Assembly (NCBI GenBank): GCA_008931825.1
Contig: QXVZ01005767.1
Location: forward strand, 1 to 39,876
DNA: 39,876 bases
Source of the DNA: Phallusia fumigata
Taxonomy: Eukaryota > Chordata > Ascidiacea > Phlebobranchia > Ascidiidae
Reading direction: 5' to 3'
The notes beneath the pieces are model-generated. The model was not told the origin of the DNA. It did not search any database and saw nothing but the letters and a program-made list of their open reading frames with translations. Position 1 is the stretch's first letter. The number at the start of each line of letters is the position of its first letter. This document shows positions 24,001 to 27,000 of the stretch, in pieces. A program made the translations under genes and the position numbers.

Positions 24001-27000
24001 GTATAGTTTCTGGATAACTTTAGGCATTCTGCTAATTTGGAACTAATGAGGATGACATTGTGTTGCATGTGCAGTGATAATAACAACAAACATTTTGGTG
24101 GATAATAAATGACAGTTTTTTTGAGATATAGCAGATAGTCATATCGTGCTAGTAAAACTATAACTGTATTCCGAAAATCATGGAGATCCCATGCAAACAC
24201 AGTTTCCTAAAATTGCTGATTCCCACATTTTTTGGTTAAACCTCCTTTTTACTTTTACCCCCAAAAGTTCCACGCACTGGTGCTTATGGAAACGCCCGAA
24301 CAATGCATCGTTATGCAGATTAATTTTCCTTTTGTTGCGAAAAAATCACCACATGGTGTCGTGTGTTGCAGACATCAACGAATGTTTGACGGGCGAATAT
24401 GTTTGTCAGCCAACCCTGGAATGCGTCAACACACTGGGTTCGTACCGATGTGACGTCATATGCGAGGAAGGACTGAGGAAGGCCGGGGATGGAACAGTTT
24501 GTGAAGGTAAGATTGTCTGATGTTGTTACAACCCATATATGTTATTGAGGTTGTGTTTTGGATGTGTCCGAATTGTTGCTCAACCTGCACAATAATCTGC
24601 AAAATAACATTTGTCACATACTTTCAATTTTTGTGTTTATCTAAACTGGTTCCCAAACTGTATGTACTCGAGTACCATTTCTCACACAATCAGCCTTTCA
24701 AGTATTTATAGGCAAAAAGCGGTATGCTACAAAATACTAGCTTGGGGTGGGATTTGAACCCATGGTAGCAGACTTTCTCGTGTTACGATTCAGCGTCTGC
24801 AGTAGAAGACCTTTGTACCATAGTTTGGGAACCACTGCTAAAGTTTATCCACAATATGTTTGACAATCATTACTGCCTCAAAGTTCAGCTATTGAGAACA
24901 TACAGGGCAGAATCGCATTTGACCTTTCCAGCATTCAAATGCGGCAAGCTATATGCCACAAAAATATTTCCTACGGTGGGATTCGAACCCACGCCAGCAA
25001 ACTTCATGTCGCTCTAATATGACATCCAGCCTCTCGAGTGATTGGAACACACAAATATCCATTAATATGACGTCAAAGCAAGTATTTTGACGTCACTGTA
25101 TGAGCTTTCCTTGAAATATCAAAGTCACACGAGCAAAATATTTTGTATTAAATAATTTTAAGTTTTAAGTCATCAAGAAAGCGGCCTAAAAATCGATTTC
25201 GCTTTTTCAGATATTGACGAGTGCAACTTACCTGGTGAGCGCGTGTGCAACCATTTGTGCCACAACACAATCGGCTCGTATCGGTGCGAATGTAGAAACG
25301 GATTCTGGAAGGTTGGAACCGGATCCTGCAGAGGTACAATATTACGTCATCGTCAATCTGTTGAAACTAGATTCGTGTTTTTGTTGTGGATTGTTTTCTT
25401 TATGTCGTCTTGTGTGTTGTCAACGACATATGCTACCACCATAAAAGTGTGAAAATAAGATGTTAAATCAAGTTTAAAAAGTGTTTGGTTTTTTTAAATT
25501 GTGTACGTTTATTCGTGCATACAAGATTCAATTTTTTTCACACATATTTTGTAACGAGTTTACACAGTTTTCTGCAAATTCAGTGCCGTTGTCTTGTTGT
25601 GTATTTAGTAATAGTTGATGTATATGAATTATATCATTACTATGTTATGTTCTCTACAAGATCAACCCGCACATTTTCATGCGTCCTTACTCAATAACCG
25701 TTTTTATACCGTCACCCCTTTTCTTGTGCAGACATCAACGAGTGCCTGAGTCATGCTTGTAGACCTGAACAACGTTGTGTGAACACACAGGGAGGCTACA
25801 GATGCATAGACGACTGTCCGAAGGGAATGCAGAAAACTGCATCCGGAGTTTGTGTCGGTGAGTTGTTGGGTTTGTTAAGTTTTGGGTTCGTGGTATGTCA
25901 GTTAACTAGTTTTTAATGACAAGTAAAAAAAGATGACGTGGATGTGCAATACGTTTTTGTTTAATTTTGAACTTATTGTACAAAAAACACCGACAACATT
26001 ACAAGTGCTCTTAAGAGTCACTTAAATTGCGTATAATTCGGAGATCCTCTTCCCAAGGGAGGTCTAACGTCGATCTACCCAGTGGGAAAGCCCCAGAACG
26101 TCAAATTTTAGAAACCGCAAAATCATTTTTGAAAATTTTAGAAACAGCATGAAATTTTATTGAAATGAAAGTATCTGATAAGAATGTTCTTGTGTTTTAT
26201 TCATTCTAAATAACTAAGTACGAAAAACAATTAATCTGCAGGAAAACAAAATTGTTTGATGTAAGTCAAATATATTTCGCATTAAACCCGGCATCGTCAG
26301 TTCCGTATTCAAACAAACTTAAAACTGCCAGCTTTAATCACATGCCACAAAATCTAATCAAGTTTCTTTACCANGCCCGGACAACAATACTTGGCTGATG
26401 ATAAGTCGTGCGCAGGCCTGGTCATTCTCTCAGAATACTCACCACGCCGCTACGCCACCTACTGCCCGATAGGATTTCGATGGAATGGACGAAGGTGCCA
26501 AGGTTCGCAGCCTTGCCGCATGGGATAGTTTGCCTTTTTCTTTTTCTCTCCCTGCACGTCATGCCTGGTTCACTCGCATGTTATGATATCTGCACAAAGC
26601 ATGATGTTACACTTTGTGTCATTCACATTTGATCAACAATTGCTTTTGCTTTCAAAAACAATTATCCATAATACTCTGGAGCATCACATGATCCTATACT
26701 GCACTTTTCTGGGTAAAAGGGCAAACCTATTTATACAGGGCTGGGGTATCACATACCCGTGTATATAAACGACAACGCTGTTGTTCCAGATATCAATGAA
26801 TGCGCCGAAGTTCGAGGGATTTGTCAATTCAGTTGCAACAACACGATCGGAAGTTATCGATGTTTCTGTCCGGTTGGATATAGACTCGCCGACAACGGAC
26901 GAAACTGCGAAGGTTATTTCGAATCCAATTACCCGATTAGAACTCACCCTAAGAATCGAATACTTCTCTGGGATTTGAAATTTATTTTGTCATTTCTAGT

